64,000 bases of DNA, from assembly GCA_003056245.1 (NCBI GenBank), contig MVDH01000001.1, forward strand, positions 1,736,716 through 1,800,715, in the 5' to 3' direction. The notes beneath the pieces were generated by a model. That model saw only the letters and a list, made by a program, of their open reading frames with translations, made no database searches and was not told the DNA's origin. Made by a program: the position numbers and the translations under genes. Each line of letters starts with the position of its first letter. Within the stretch, counting starts at the first letter, position 1. Origin of the DNA: Cellvibrio sp. 79 (GTDB taxonomy: Bacteria; Pseudomonadota; Gammaproteobacteria; Pseudomonadales; Cellvibrionaceae). Below are positions 35,976 through 46,639 of this stretch, piece after piece.

Positions 35976-38543
35976 ATGCAGCAATCCAATTCATCGGGTC
36001 ATCCAGATTCAGCGTTGCCGGGTGATGCCAGTCTGGACAATGTTTTGGATTCCTCCAATATCGCTCCCTGGAGTATGGAGTCGATCAGCGGTGACCTTTT
36101 TATTACTCCCCAATTTCTGGCTGCTGTCACACCGAATCCCCCGTTAATAAACTCGCTGACTGATTTGTTGCAGCTTTTACCCGTGGCTGACAAGTATTTG
36201 TTTATGCAATCGTTTAATGCTGATCCGAGTGATCAGGATTACGAGCGTTTGCGCTCCTGCGATTTGCGGTTGGTGGGAGTCGCCGGCGAACCCCATTTAC
36301 GATTTGTTGCGCGCTTGCAACCGGAGGGGAGAGATGGGGCCAGGCATTTTCACGGTATGGTGATCAGCGCGCGCCATATCCTCGCTCAACCTGATGACGA
36401 ATATGCACTGAAATTTTTATCCGGATTATTTTCCGAAAGTCCGATTCCCAGTGTCATTACCGATAAGCACGGCGTAATTCTGAATATGAACCATGCAATG
36501 GAGCGGATGTTTCATCTGAACCATCGCCAGTCCGAGATGGCGTCCGGTTACTATTCAATTTTGCGCGATAAACGTGTCAGCCTCGATCCTGAATTATTGG
36601 AAGCCATCCAACAGGTTTATGAGCACGGTAAAGTCCAAACGGTAGAAACCAATTATTTATTGGGCAACATCCATCGCAGCCGATTTGTTAATAACAAGAA
36701 TTTATTTTTCCGCGCAAATTTTTTACCCATCCGCGATACCCGGGGCGCACTTGAGCGAGTGTTAATTCAACTGCAGGATTTATCGCGCGAGAAAAGTGCG
36801 CGCGATGCATTGCAGGAAAGTGAAGCCAGTTACAAAGCATTTATCACCCACAGCTCTGAAGCAATCTGGTGCTACGAAATGCAACCACCCATTGCAATTG
36901 CCAAAGATGTGGAAACCCAAGCACGGCAAATTGCTAATAACGCGCGTTTGGTTGAAGCCAATAAAGTATTGCTCGGCATGCTTGGCGTTGCATCGCTCGA
37001 CGATATTCTCGGTATGGGTTTGATTGACAGTGGGTCTCGCAATTATGTATTCGATATTGATTTTTTTGTTAAAAATAATTACCAGATGATCGATCACGAT
37101 ATCGTGCGGGAGGATCATCGCGGGAAACAATATTTCTTCCAGATTTGTTGCACAGGTATTGTTGAGGAAGGCTATTTAAAACGTGTGTGGGGAACGACCA
37201 AGGATATTACGGCGCGCAAACGCTACGAGGATAAATTGCGCTACCAATCCCATCATGATTCGCTTACGTCGCTTCCCAATCGCAATAAACTTTATGTGGA
37301 TATGGAAACGTGTTTTGAAAAACGCAGTGCTGAACAAATCAGTGCGTTGTTGTTGATTGATCTGGATCGATTCAAAGAAATTAACGATACGCTCGGGCAT
37401 AACGTGGGCGATTATTTGTTGAAATTGATCGGCCCGCGCCTGGCCAACGAAATGTCTGAAGTTCCCGGTACCGTGGCGCGTTTGGGCGGGGATGAATTTG
37501 CGGTTTTTTTGCCGCGTATTCGCAGTACTCACCAGGCTGTCGTATTTGGCCACCGCTTGCTGGATGCGTTGACCCAGGAATTCGATCTGGATGGTTTTAC
37601 AACACAGGTCAGTGCAAGTATTGGTATTGCGATTAGCCCGCAGCAAGCGCAGGACCATCATGAACTCATGCGTTATGCTGATATTGCAATGTACTACGCA
37701 AAAAGCCAGATGCTTGGTTTATCTATTTACAGTCCCGAATACGACCCTCATTCGACCAAGCGATTGGCAATCGTCAGTGAGTTGGGGCGGGCGATTCGTG
37801 AAAACCAATTGTGTTTGTACTATCAACCGAAAGTGTTGCTAAACGAAAAACGTTGTTACGGTTTTGAAGCACTGATTCGCTGGATTCATCCGGAACTGGG
37901 TTTTGTACCGCCCAATGATTTTATTCCGATCGCCGAGTTAACTAGCGTCATTCATCAATTAACGGCTTGGGTGTTGGAGCGCGCGATTGAACAATGCCGG
38001 CGCTGGCAAGATCAGGGGATGTCGTTAAGCGTGGCGGTAAATTTATCTGCACGCAATTTAATGGATGACAATATTCCCAAGTTGGTAGATCGATTATTAA
38101 AAAAATATCAATTGCCACCCACACGGCTGGAATTGGAAATTACCGAAAGCGCGATAATGACCGATCCGGCGCGTGCGTTGCGCAACCTGGATGCCTTGCA
38201 TGCTTTGGGGGTGCATTTGGCGATCGATGATTTTGGTACCGGTTATTCTTCTCTCGCTTATTTGAAACGTTTGCCAGTCCAGACATTGAAAATCGATAAC
38301 TCATTTGTGCGTAATATGATGGAAGACTTGCAGGATGAATTGATCGTCAATTCCACCATTCACCTTGCACACAACATGGGTTTGACCGTAGTCGCCGAAG
38401 GCGTGGAAAATGAAGCGCTGTTGACGCGTTTGGCGGAGATGGGGTGCGATGAAGCCCAGGGGTATTTTATTGGCCGGCCAATGGCAGTAGTCAATGCAGA
38501 TGAGTGGATTGTTGAATCGGGCTGGATCAAACAGCCGCACTGA
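35976..38543 (+). CDS. PAS-PAS-GGDEF-EAL cyclic di-GMP signalling protein
   Basis: This 855-residue cytoplasmic protein has two PAS-type regions (about 140-270 and 280-410; SPIPSVITDKHGVILNMNHA and ESEASYKAFITHSSEAIWCY). A GGDEF domain follows (about 415-585, LGGDEFAVFL), then an EAL domain (about 595-850, FEALIRW, ITESAIM, DDFGTGYSSLAYLKRLPVQT, VVAEGVENE). Both catalytic signatures are intact. The RxxD inhibitory site is absent before GGDEF (VPGT instead). It may make or degrade c-di-GMP, or the GGDEF may act as a GTP sensor for the phosphodiesterase. No TM segment is seen. Confidence 0.93.
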   Translation: MQQSNSSGHPDSALPGDASLDNVLDSSNIAPWSMESISGDLFITPQFLAAVTPNPPLINSLTDLLQLLPVADKYLFMQSFNADPSDQDYERLRSCDLRLVGVAGEPHLRFVARLQPEGRDGARHFHGMVISARHILAQPDDEYALKFLSGLFSESPIPSVITDKHGVILNMNHAMERMFHLNHRQSEMASGYYSILRDKRVSLDPELLEAIQQVYEHGKVQTVETNYLLGNIHRSRFVNNKNLFFRANFLPIRDTRGALERVLIQLQDLSREKSARDALQESEASYKAFITHSSEAIWCYEMQPPIAIAKDVETQARQIANNARLVEANKVLLGMLGVASLDDILGMGLIDSGSRNYVFDIDFFVKNNYQMIDHDIVREDHRGKQYFFQICCTGIVEEGYLKRVWGTTKDITARKRYEDKLRYQSHHDSLTSLPNRNKLYVDMETCFEKRSAEQISALLLIDLDRFKEINDTLGHNVGDYLLKLIGPRLANEMSEVPGTVARLGGDEFAVFLPRIRSTHQAVVFGHRLLDALTQEFDLDGFTTQVSASIGIAISPQQAQDHHELMRYADIAMYYAKSQMLGLSIYSPEYDPHSTKRLAIVSELGRAIRENQLCLYYQPKVLLNEKRCYGFEALIRWIHPELGFVPPNDFIPIAELTSVIHQLTAWVLERAIEQCRRWQDQGMSLSVAVNLSARNLMDDNIPKLVDRLLKKYQLPPTRLELEITESAIMTDPARALRNLDALHALGVHLAIDDFGTGYSSLAYLKRLPVQTLKIDNSFVRNMMEDLQDELIVNSTIHLAHNMGLTVVAEGVENEALLTRLAEMGCDEAQGYFIGRPMAVVNADEWIVESGWIKQPH

Positions 38544-38585
38544 TTTTTACCGCGCGGCTGTTTTATTGTTGTCTATTGAATCAAA

Positions 38586-40133
38586 TTAAAAGCTATGGTC
38601 TTGCATTTGCGCTTCAACATATTTGAGGCGCTCTTCAATTAATGCAGTGCGATAGGCATTGTCTTTGGTTAATTTCAACGCGTTGCGCAATTGGATTTGG
38701 GCGCGGTCATACACGCCGTTCAGAATAAAATACTCTGCCCGCGCTTCGTGCACACCCAAAATATTCCCAGCCAAACCGTTTACCTCTGCCAGTAAATACC
38801 ACACGTAATCGTCATTGCTGCGCTTGCGTGAGTAACGATCCAATATTTCAGCGCATTGCTTGTACAATCCCGCTTTCATCAGTGCCTCAGCATGACGAAC
38901 AATTAAGGGGTAGCTATTGGGGTATTTTGCTAACTGCACTTCAATAATTTCCAGTCCCGGTTTATAGCGCTCGGCTGCAATTTCAATATCGGCACGCATA
39001 ATCTGGTAGGTCACGCGCTCAGGATCTTTAGTTAATAGTGGAGCCAGCGCTTCACGCGCGGCATCAAATTGGCTGGATTTAGTCAGCGCCAATACCCAAC
39101 CATAACGACTGGCATCCGGCGAAAGGCTTTCTTTATCCAATTCACTTTTAAACATTTTTGCAGCAATTTGCGGTGTTTCTTCCGCCTCTACCCGCACGCG
39201 GCTGCGCATCAATTGATATTCAAGGTCATCAATTGCAGGTTTGCGTGGATACTGCTGGGCACGGTTGCGGGCATCGGCAACACGGGTTTCACTGACCGGA
39301 TGGGTTAACAGGTATTCGGGCGGGCGGCGATTCAAGCGGTTAGCGCGTACCATTTCCTCAAACATATCGGCAGCGGCATGGGCATCAAGCCCGGCCTCAA
39401 CCATGGTTTGCATACCGATACGGTCTGCTTCCTGTTCATTCTGCCGGCTAAACGCAAGGGATGCTTGCTGGGCCGCTGCCTGGGTTCCCATAATCGCAGC
39501 CATACCGGCATCACTGTTGCTGTTTGCTGCCAACACCAGGCCAGCCAGCATTCCTGCCAGCATAGGTACCATCATCTTTTTCTGCTGCTCCAGGCGGCGC
39601 GCATAATGGCGCTGGCTAAGGTGCCCCATTTCATGGGCAAGTACAGCCGCTAACTGGTTTTCGCTTTTGGCATAATTCAATAAACCTGTGTGGACACCAA
39701 TAATATTGCCCGGTACCGCAAAGGCATTGAGCGTATTATTTTCAACAACTACCAAATCGATCCGCTTTTCCGATAGTTGGCTGTATGGAATTAGCCGGGC
39801 AAATAATTGTTCAAGATAATTAATAATCAACGGATCAGACGATGTCGGTACCTGGCTTCGATAGGCTCGCAACCAGCGTTGGCCCAACGCTTTTTCCTGG
39901 ACCGGCGAAATAGTAATCGAGCTGCTATCCCCTAAATCCGGCAACTCCACTTCAGCGCGGCTTGAAGGCGAGAGTGCAAGCCCACAAATAATTAGTAGCG
40001 CCAGTGTGATGGGCTGCAACACCCGTTGATACGTACATTCAAATAGGAAATAGGAAGCAAGCAAGGGGCGATTCACTGACCTGGACACGGAAGGACAGAC
40101 TCCTGAAATAGCTGGCCCATAGGGTGAGGGCAC
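38586..40133 (-). CDS. bepA: Periplasmic M48 metalloprotease BepA (YfgC) with TPR region
   Basis: BepA supports outer membrane assembly by degrading stalled LptD and other substrates. The zinc motif HEMGH sits in LAAVLAHEMGHLSQRHYARR. The third ligand region is NEQEADRIGMQTMVEAGLD. The C-terminal half is TPR-like (AKYPNSYPLIVRHAEALMKA). The signal peptide is the hydrophobic LQPITLALLIICGLALSPSSRA. The start is uncertain: the open frame begins at GTG 40133, but a TTG near 40064 or GTG 40022 would give a more usual signal peptide. It is divergent from a TusA-like gene. Confidence 0.9.
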   Translation of the reverse strand: MPSPYGPAISGVCPSVSRSVNRPLLASYFLFECTYQRVLQPITLALLIICGLALSPSSRAEVELPDLGDSSSITISPVQEKALGQRWLRAYRSQVPTSSDPLIINYLEQLFARLIPYSQLSEKRIDLVVVENNTLNAFAVPGNIIGVHTGLLNYAKSENQLAAVLAHEMGHLSQRHYARRLEQQKKMMVPMLAGMLAGLVLAANSNSDAGMAAIMGTQAAAQQASLAFSRQNEQEADRIGMQTMVEAGLDAHAAADMFEEMVRANRLNRRPPEYLLTHPVSETRVADARNRAQQYPRKPAIDDLEYQLMRSRVRVEAEETPQIAAKMFKSELDKESLSPDASRYGWVLALTKSSQFDAAREALAPLLTKDPERVTYQIMRADIEIAAERYKPGLEIIEVQLAKYPNSYPLIVRHAEALMKAGLYKQCAEILDRYSRKRSNDDYVWYLLAEVNGLAGNILGVHEARAEYFILNGVYDRAQIQLRNALKLTKDNAYRTALIEERLKYVEAQMQDHSF

Positions 40134-40301
40134 GGCGCAAAATCGAATAGGGCATAAAAAATTCGGCGTAACTCTAGCCTTTTTGACGCGTAAAGACTAG
40201 GTTAGCAACCTTTTGAGACCTTTTTCCGGTGTGCGGGTTCGCTGGCTGGCACAAAAAGTCTGGTTATTCCGCGAAAAGCAGCGGCTTGCAGGTGAAAACT
40301 T

Positions 40302-40586
40302 ATGACCAATGGGGTAATTGATTGCTTTACCCATCCGGTAAAAGAAGAGCTGGATGCGTCCGGCTTGCGCTGCCCGCTCCCCTTATTGAAAGCCAAACAG
40401 GCATTAAGAAACCTGATTCCGGGGGAGGTGCTGCGAGTGCTGGCAACAGATGCAGGTTCAGTGAGAGACTTTCAAGCCTTCGCCACCATTAGTGGCCATG
40501 AATTGATCGGTTTTGCCGAGCGGGATTTAGTGTTTTGTTATTTGTTGAAAAAAGCTGATCTGACGGTTTCCCATCCTGGTAAATAA
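40302..40586 (+). CDS. TusA/SirA-family sulfur carrier-like protein
   Basis: The 94-residue protein has the TusA motif ELDASGLRCPLPLLKAKQAL with the sulfur-carrying Cys in CPxP context. LATDAGSVRDFQAFA and a C-terminal hydrophobic strand complete the fold. ATG 40302 follows an AGGTGA site. The divergent pairing with bepA resembles the Pseudomonas aeruginosa PA1005-PA1006 arrangement. There the TusA-like PA1006 affects molybdenum cofactor homeostasis, so I favour a PA1006-like role over tRNA thiolation; this is inference. Confidence 0.88.
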   Translation: MTNGVIDCFTHPVKEELDASGLRCPLPLLKAKQALRNLIPGEVLRVLATDAGSVRDFQAFATISGHELIGFAERDLVFCYLLKKADLTVSHPGK

Positions 40587-40631
40587 TCATCGCTGTGTTG
40601 CAGATTATTTAATGTGTAAGTGAGTACGTTT

Positions 40632-43541
40632 ATGGCAAAAATGTGTAGCAAACAAAGCGGTGCAAGGTCTTCTGCAATTTATGCAGTTTGCATCTGTTTG
40701 TTGGCCTTGCCGTTGGCTTGCGTTGCACTTGAACCAAAGAATGTTGGGCAGCAGGAAACCTTTACGCTGAAAAAAGGTGAGAGCGATAAACGTGAATATC
40801 GCTACCTTGTGTTGGAAAACCAGTTGCGGGTGTTACTGATTTCCGATCCTGCCACTGAAAAGTCTGCTGCTGCTCTTGATGTCAATGTCGGTGCAAACCA
40901 AAACCCTCGCGATCGTGAAGGTTTGGCACATTTTCTGGAACACATGTTATTTCTGGGTACCGAAAAATATCCTCACGCGGGCGAATACCAGGAGTTTATT
41001 TCGCAACATGGCGGCAGTTATAACGCTTACACCGCCGCAGAAAATACCAACTATTTTTTTGATATCGATAACAACCAGCTTGAGCCCGCATTGGATCGTT
41101 TCTCACAATTCTTTGTTGCGCCATTATTTTCCCCGGAATATGTAGAACGTGAACGCAAAGCGGTTCACTCCGAGTTTTTAGCCAAATTAAAAGATGATGG
41201 TCGCCGTGAGTGGGAAATCTATCGCGAGTTGATGAACCCCAATCACCCTGGCGCAAAATTTTCAGTGGGTAATTTAACCACGTTGGCTGATCGGGATGGG
41301 CATAGCGTGCGCGATGATATGCTTGCCTTTTATGAGCAGCATTATTCTTCGCATTTAATGAATTTGGTGGTGCTTGGGCGCGAACCCTTGAATGTTTTGG
41401 AAGAGATGGTTCAGTCGCGTTTCAATAAGGTCCCGCATCGCGAAATTAAAATTTCTACTCAGTACCCGACATTTTTTTCGCCGGGCACCTTACCTGCTAG
41501 CCTGGATATTAAACCTGAAAAAGAGCTGCGCAGCTTAAGCTTTTCATTTCCAATCCCCAATCCCGATAATTTTTACCTGACAAAACCCTATGGATATATT
41601 GCCCATTTATTAGGGCATGAAGGCAGTGGTAGTTTATTGTCATTGTTGAAACGTTTGGGGTGGGCCGATGCTGTTTATGCCAACACTGCCCTGGAAAATC
41701 GCAGCGATGCATTATTTCAATTAAGTATTCAGCTAACCCCGCAAGGCGTCAGAGCGCGGGATCAAATTGTATCTCTGGTTTTTCATTGTATTGAACAGCT
41801 GCGTGAACGTGGTGCAGCCAGCTGGCGCTACAGTGAACTGCAAATCATGTCGGATCTGAATTTCCGTTTTCAGGAAAAGCGCGCACCAATGGAAACGGTG
41901 AGCGAGTTGGCTCAATCCATGAGTATTTTTAAGCCGCAAGATATTCTTAGCGGAAATCTGCTGTATGCAAACTACGATGAAAAACTTATCCAGAAAAGTC
42001 TATCTTATTTGGCGGATGATAATGTACTGATCGCATTGACTGCGCCGGAAGTAGATGTGTATCGCGTTTCCCAGCTTTATTCTGCGCCTTATAGTTTGCG
42101 CGCGGGTATTTCCGAGTTAATGGAATTGAAACCTGCGGTGCGTCAGGAGCTTTCACTTCCGGATAAAAATCTGTTTATTCCCAAACGCCTTACAGTAAAA
42201 ACGGGCTCCATGCTGGAGCAGCAGGGCGACGTTATTAATCGCAAACCGGAATTAATTGTCAATAACAAAAATACACGGGTATGGTATGCGCAAGATCGCG
42301 AATTTATTCAGCCGCGCGCCACTATTAATTTGCGGGTAAAGTCACCTTTAGCATCGACCAGTGCGCTGGGGGCTGCAAGAGAGCAATTATTTGTTGCGTT
42401 GATAAACGACCAGCTTAATGAATTTGTATATCCTGCGCGCCTGGCTGGAATTGATTTGGCAGTTGAAGCGAATGCGCGTGGGTTCGATATTAAAATTTTT
42501 GGCTATTCTGCCCGTCAGGGTTTGCTCATAAATAAAGTAATGGAATCAATAAAAGCAGGCAAATTTAACGAGGATCGTTACTCCTTGCTGAAGGAAAATT
42601 TGCTGCGCAATTTGCGCAACCAAAATAAAGATTTACCATATCAAGTATTGGCAAAACAAATTCCTGTGTTACAAACGTCACCATCCTGGAGCAATGCGCA
42701 ATTGATTGCAGCACTTGAATCCACCACGTTTGAACAGTTCAATCAATTTGTTGGCCGGCATTTAATTGATGCACGTCTGGATGCTTTTTTTTACGGTAAT
42801 TATTTTCGCGCTGAAGCATTGAAATTGGCGGTGCTGGCGGAGCATGAACTGTTAAACAAACAAGCGGTGCGTGAGTTGCCTGAACAGAAATTATTGATGT
42901 TGCCGCAAACTTCAGACAAGCCCTGGCTTTATGTGCACAATCTTGAGCATCCGGACAATATTATTGAATTGCTTATTCAAAGCCCCAGTGCATCTATTGA
43001 TGATAATGCGCACATGCTATTAGTGCGGCAATTGTTGCAGCCCGCGTTTTATCATCAATTACGTACGCAAAAACAATTAGGTTACATCGTTGCTGCTATA
43101 CCCGCACAACTATTGACACTGGAAAATACTTTACTTGTTGTTCAGTCGCCGGTTGCTAGTGAAGCTGAGATTATTAATGAAATTGATCGTTTCCTTGCTG
43201 ATAAAGTTACTGGCATTGCGAATCCAGAAGAATTTTCCATCAATCAACAATCGTTAATTAATGAATTGCGCGAACCGGCGCGCTCATTAAAAGAACAAGG
43301 TGACCGCTATTGGAATGCGATTACCGTTTATGAAGAGCAGTTTTCTCGCAGGTTGGATCTTGCAGATGCTGTTGTACGCATCACCCCTGAATCACTTGCA
43401 AAATATTATCGCGCAGTGTTTACGGATAAAAATCGTCGCTTGTGGTTAAGCTCGCAAAAGTTAACCGAGCGTGAAAACTTTTTTCTTATTGATAATTTGT
43501 TGTCTTACAAACAGCAATTGCAATCGCCCCCGGCCCCCTGA
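40632..43541 (+). CDS. Secreted M16 family metalloprotease (insulinase/pitrilysin type)
   Basis: The protein has 969 residues from ATG 40632; a GTG at 40620 would add four. A signal peptide is present (hydrophobic AVCICLLALPLACVALE), so it is periplasmic or attached. The inverted zinc motif HxxEH is in GLAHFLEHMLFLGTEKYPHA, with the third ligand in ERKAVHSEFLAKLKDDGRRE. The four-domain size of about 950 residues matches pitrilysin and insulin-degrading enzyme. It follows the TusA-like gene on the same strand after 45 bases. Confidence 0.93.
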   Translation: MAKMCSKQSGARSSAIYAVCICLLALPLACVALEPKNVGQQETFTLKKGESDKREYRYLVLENQLRVLLISDPATEKSAAALDVNVGANQNPRDREGLAHFLEHMLFLGTEKYPHAGEYQEFISQHGGSYNAYTAAENTNYFFDIDNNQLEPALDRFSQFFVAPLFSPEYVERERKAVHSEFLAKLKDDGRREWEIYRELMNPNHPGAKFSVGNLTTLADRDGHSVRDDMLAFYEQHYSSHLMNLVVLGREPLNVLEEMVQSRFNKVPHREIKISTQYPTFFSPGTLPASLDIKPEKELRSLSFSFPIPNPDNFYLTKPYGYIAHLLGHEGSGSLLSLLKRLGWADAVYANTALENRSDALFQLSIQLTPQGVRARDQIVSLVFHCIEQLRERGAASWRYSELQIMSDLNFRFQEKRAPMETVSELAQSMSIFKPQDILSGNLLYANYDEKLIQKSLSYLADDNVLIALTAPEVDVYRVSQLYSAPYSLRAGISELMELKPAVRQELSLPDKNLFIPKRLTVKTGSMLEQQGDVINRKPELIVNNKNTRVWYAQDREFIQPRATINLRVKSPLASTSALGAAREQLFVALINDQLNEFVYPARLAGIDLAVEANARGFDIKIFGYSARQGLLINKVMESIKAGKFNEDRYSLLKENLLRNLRNQNKDLPYQVLAKQIPVLQTSPSWSNAQLIAALESTTFEQFNQFVGRHLIDARLDAFFYGNYFRAEALKLAVLAEHELLNKQAVRELPEQKLLMLPQTSDKPWLYVHNLEHPDNIIELLIQSPSASIDDNAHMLLVRQLLQPAFYHQLRTQKQLGYIVAAIPAQLLTLENTLLVVQSPVASEAEIINEIDRFLADKVTGIANPEEFSINQQSLINELREPARSLKEQGDRYWNAITVYEEQFSRRLDLADAVVRITPESLAKYYRAVFTDKNRRLWLSSQKLTERENFFLIDNLLSYKQQLQSPPAP

Positions 43542-43984
43542 TTTTTTGCGAATTGTTTAACGAATAATCGCATGATTCAATATGAAGCAGATATTTGCTT
43601 TTTTGTGGTGCATGTTGCGTAAAAATTATCAAAATTTTTACTGATTTCTGCTTGGTGAATCGGAAAAATTTGGGTAATAATGCCAGCCCTGTTGCAAGCC
43701 TGATTTTTTAATAGCGTTACTGCATTTGAAAGGTAAAGGTTAGTTAACGTTGCACCAAAAATGTGCCCCTCCAGAGTGTTACCGTATTGGCTAGGGCTGG
43801 TAAAAAATTCCCACTTATGCAAGAATTCGGGGATTTTTGACACAAGAAAAAGGGATATTCCTCCTGTAACTCCATGAAAAAACTGCACATTTGTGCAAAT
43901 TTTGTGCGAAGCCCAGATCCAAATTCCTATATAGATACTACTGCTACATGATGTGCGTATTTGCGCATAGCTGAGGAGATTTGA
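43542..43984. other. aceE upstream region, about 440 bp, no supported gene
   Basis: A minus-strand frame of 103 codons (43577-43888) has no recognisable features and overlaps the likely regulatory region; I do not call it. Near aceE there are repeated TTTGTGC/TTTGCGC elements (43890-43965), including ATTTGTGCAAAT, a near palindrome. A TATATAGATA stretch at 43928-43937 is a candidate -10. A PdhR-type operator is not recognised. Confidence 0.5.
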
Positions 43985-46636
43985 ATGCTACAAGATATTG
44001 ATGCCATTGAAACAAAAGAGTGGCTGGACGCCCTGAAATCAGTTGTTCGTCATGCCGGTAAAGACCGCGCGGCGGAGTTGCTGAAATCCCTGTCCGAGTC
44101 CGCCGTTAACCATGGCATTGAACAGCCTTCGTCTATACAAACTCCTTATCGCAACACCATTCCTGTAGAGAAAGAAATCAAGTCTCCGGGCGATACCAAA
44201 CTGGAGCGCAAAATTCGCTCAATTATCCGTTGGAACGCCATGGCAATGGTGATGAAAGCCAACGATAACGATGAAGGCCTGGGGGGACACATTGCGTCCT
44301 TCGCATCATCAGCCACTTTATATGATGTAGGTTTTAACCACTTTTTCCGTGGTAACGATGGCGATACCCCGGGTGACCTGATTTATTTCCAGGGCCACGT
44401 TTCACCAGGGATGTATGCGCGTTCATTTGTTGAAGGCCGCCTCAGTGAATCCCATCTGGATAATTTCCGTCGCGAAGTCAATGGCGGTGGATTGTCTTCT
44501 TACCCACACCCATGGTTGATGCCTGACTACTGGCAGTTCCCGACCGTATCTATGGGGTTGGGCCCAATCAAGTCTATCTATCAAGCGCGTTTTAACCGTT
44601 ATATGGAAGCGCGTGGTTTGATCCCCAAAACTGATCGTAAAGTGTGGGCATTTCTGGGGGACGGTGAGTGTGACGAGCCAGAAAGCCTGGGTGCTATTTC
44701 CCTCGCCACCCGCGAGAAGCTGGATAACCTGATTTTTGTGATCAACTGTAACTTGCAGCGTCTGGATGGTCCGGTACGCGGCAACAGCAAAATCGTGCAA
44801 GAGCTGGAAGGTGTTTTCCGCGGTGCGGGCTGGAATGTAATCAAAGTCCTGTGGGGCCGTGGCTGGGATGACCTGCTTGCCAAAGACAAAACCGGCCTGC
44901 TGCAAAAGCGCATGGACGAAGTCGTCGACGGCGAAATGCAAAATTATAAAGCCAACGGTGGTGCCTACACCCGTGAGCATTTCTTTGGCAAATATCCAGA
45001 GTTGCTGGAATTGGTTAAGGATTTATCTGATGACGACATCATGGGCCTGGCTCGTGGTGGTCACGATTCTCACAAGGTTTATAACGCTTACTATCAAGCG
45101 GTAAACACCAAAGGTAGACCTACAGTAATTCTTGCCCAGACTGTAAAAGGTTATGGCATGGGTTCATCGGGTGAAGCGATTAATAAAACTCACTCCGCTA
45201 AATCTCTGGCGACAGAAGATCTGAAGAAATTCCGCGATCGTTTCGAGCTGCCAATCAGTGACGAAGATTTGCCTAAGCTTCCATACTATCGCCCGGCAGA
45301 AGATAGTCCGGAAATGCAATATATGAAGGCGCGCCGTCAGGTGCTGAAAGGTTTTGTTCCATCACGCGACCCAAGCTTTGATCCATTGTTGGTCCCGGCT
45401 CTTGATGCATTTGCAGCGCAATTGAAGAGCACCGGTGAACGTGAAATCTCTACCACCATGAGTTTCGTGCGTATTCTGTCTTCGTTAGTGAAAGACAAAA
45501 ATATCGGTAAGCAAATCGTACCAATCGTGCCAGACGAAGCGCGTACTTTTGGTATGGAAGGTATGTTCAAGACTGTTGGTATCTATTCGTCGGAAGGTCA
45601 AAAATACGTTCCACATGATGCTGGCCAAATGATGTCTTACCATGAATCTGCCACTGGCCAGATTCTGGAAGAGGGTATCAACGAAGCTGGCTCCATGGCC
45701 TCGTGGATTGCTGCAGCGACTGCCTACAGCAACTACAAAAAACCGATGATTCCGTTCTACATTTACTACTCCATGTTTGGTTTCCAACGTATCGGCGATC
45801 TGGCATGGGCAGCGGGCGACTCGCAAGCGCGTGGCTTCCTGTTGGGCGCAACAGCTGGTCGTACAACCTTGAATGGTGAAGGTTTACAGCATCAAGATGG
45901 CCATAGCCATGTATTTGCCAACACTATCCCGAACTGCCGCTCTTACGATCCAACTTATGCTTACGAGTTGGCGGTGATCATTCAGGACGGTATCAAGCGT
46001 ATGTATCACGACAATGAAAACGTGTTCTATTACGTTTCATTGATGAACGAAAACTATCAGCATCCCGATATGCCTGAAGGTGCGGAAGGCGGCATCATCA
46101 AAGGTATCTATCAATTGGAGAAAGGTACTGGCAAAGCCAAAAACCGTGTTCAGTTGTTAGGTGCTGGTACTATCCTGCGCGAAGTGCGTTTCGCTGCTGA
46201 AATCCTGCGCAAGGATTTCGATGTAGAAGCCGATGTGTGGAGTGTTACCAGTGTTAACGAACTGACTCGCGACGGTCAGCGTGCCACTCGTTGGAACATG
46301 TTGAACCCGACAGCGGCGCCACGCAAGCCATACATTACCCAGGTATTGGAAGGCGCAGAAGGCCCATTCATTATTTCTACTGATAACCTGAAAACCTATT
46401 CCGAGCAACTGCGTGCCTACATCCCGGGCGATTACACGGTGTTGGGAACTGAAGGTTTTGGCCGCAGTGACACCCGTACCCAATTGCGTCATTTCTTCGA
46501 AGTTAACCGTTACTTCGTGGTTATTGCAGCACTCAAATCTTTGGCAGACCAAGGCAAGATCAAAGCCGATGTGGTTGCCAAGGCCATCAAGAAGTTTGGT
46601 ATTGATCCGGAAAAAGCGGATCCATTGAGCGTATAA
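43985..46636 (+). CDS. aceE: Pyruvate dehydrogenase E1 component (homodimeric type)
   Basis: AceE decarboxylates pyruvate with thiamine diphosphate and acetylates the E2 lipoyl group. The 883-residue product matches the homodimeric gammaproteobacterial E1. It opens with [18 protein letters not shown]. The thiamine diphosphate motif starts at [15 protein letters not shown] (about 225) and ends with [42 protein letters not shown]-type sequence is present as [20 protein letters not shown]. ATG 43985 follows GAGGAGATTTGA. A strong hairpin separates it from aceF. Confidence 0.98.
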   Translation: [883 protein letters not shown]

Positions 46637-46639
46637 AAC

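Noticed and set aside
43577-43888. 103-codon minus-strand frame upstream of aceE
   Set aside because: No ribosome site or family features; it overlaps the probable aceE control region.
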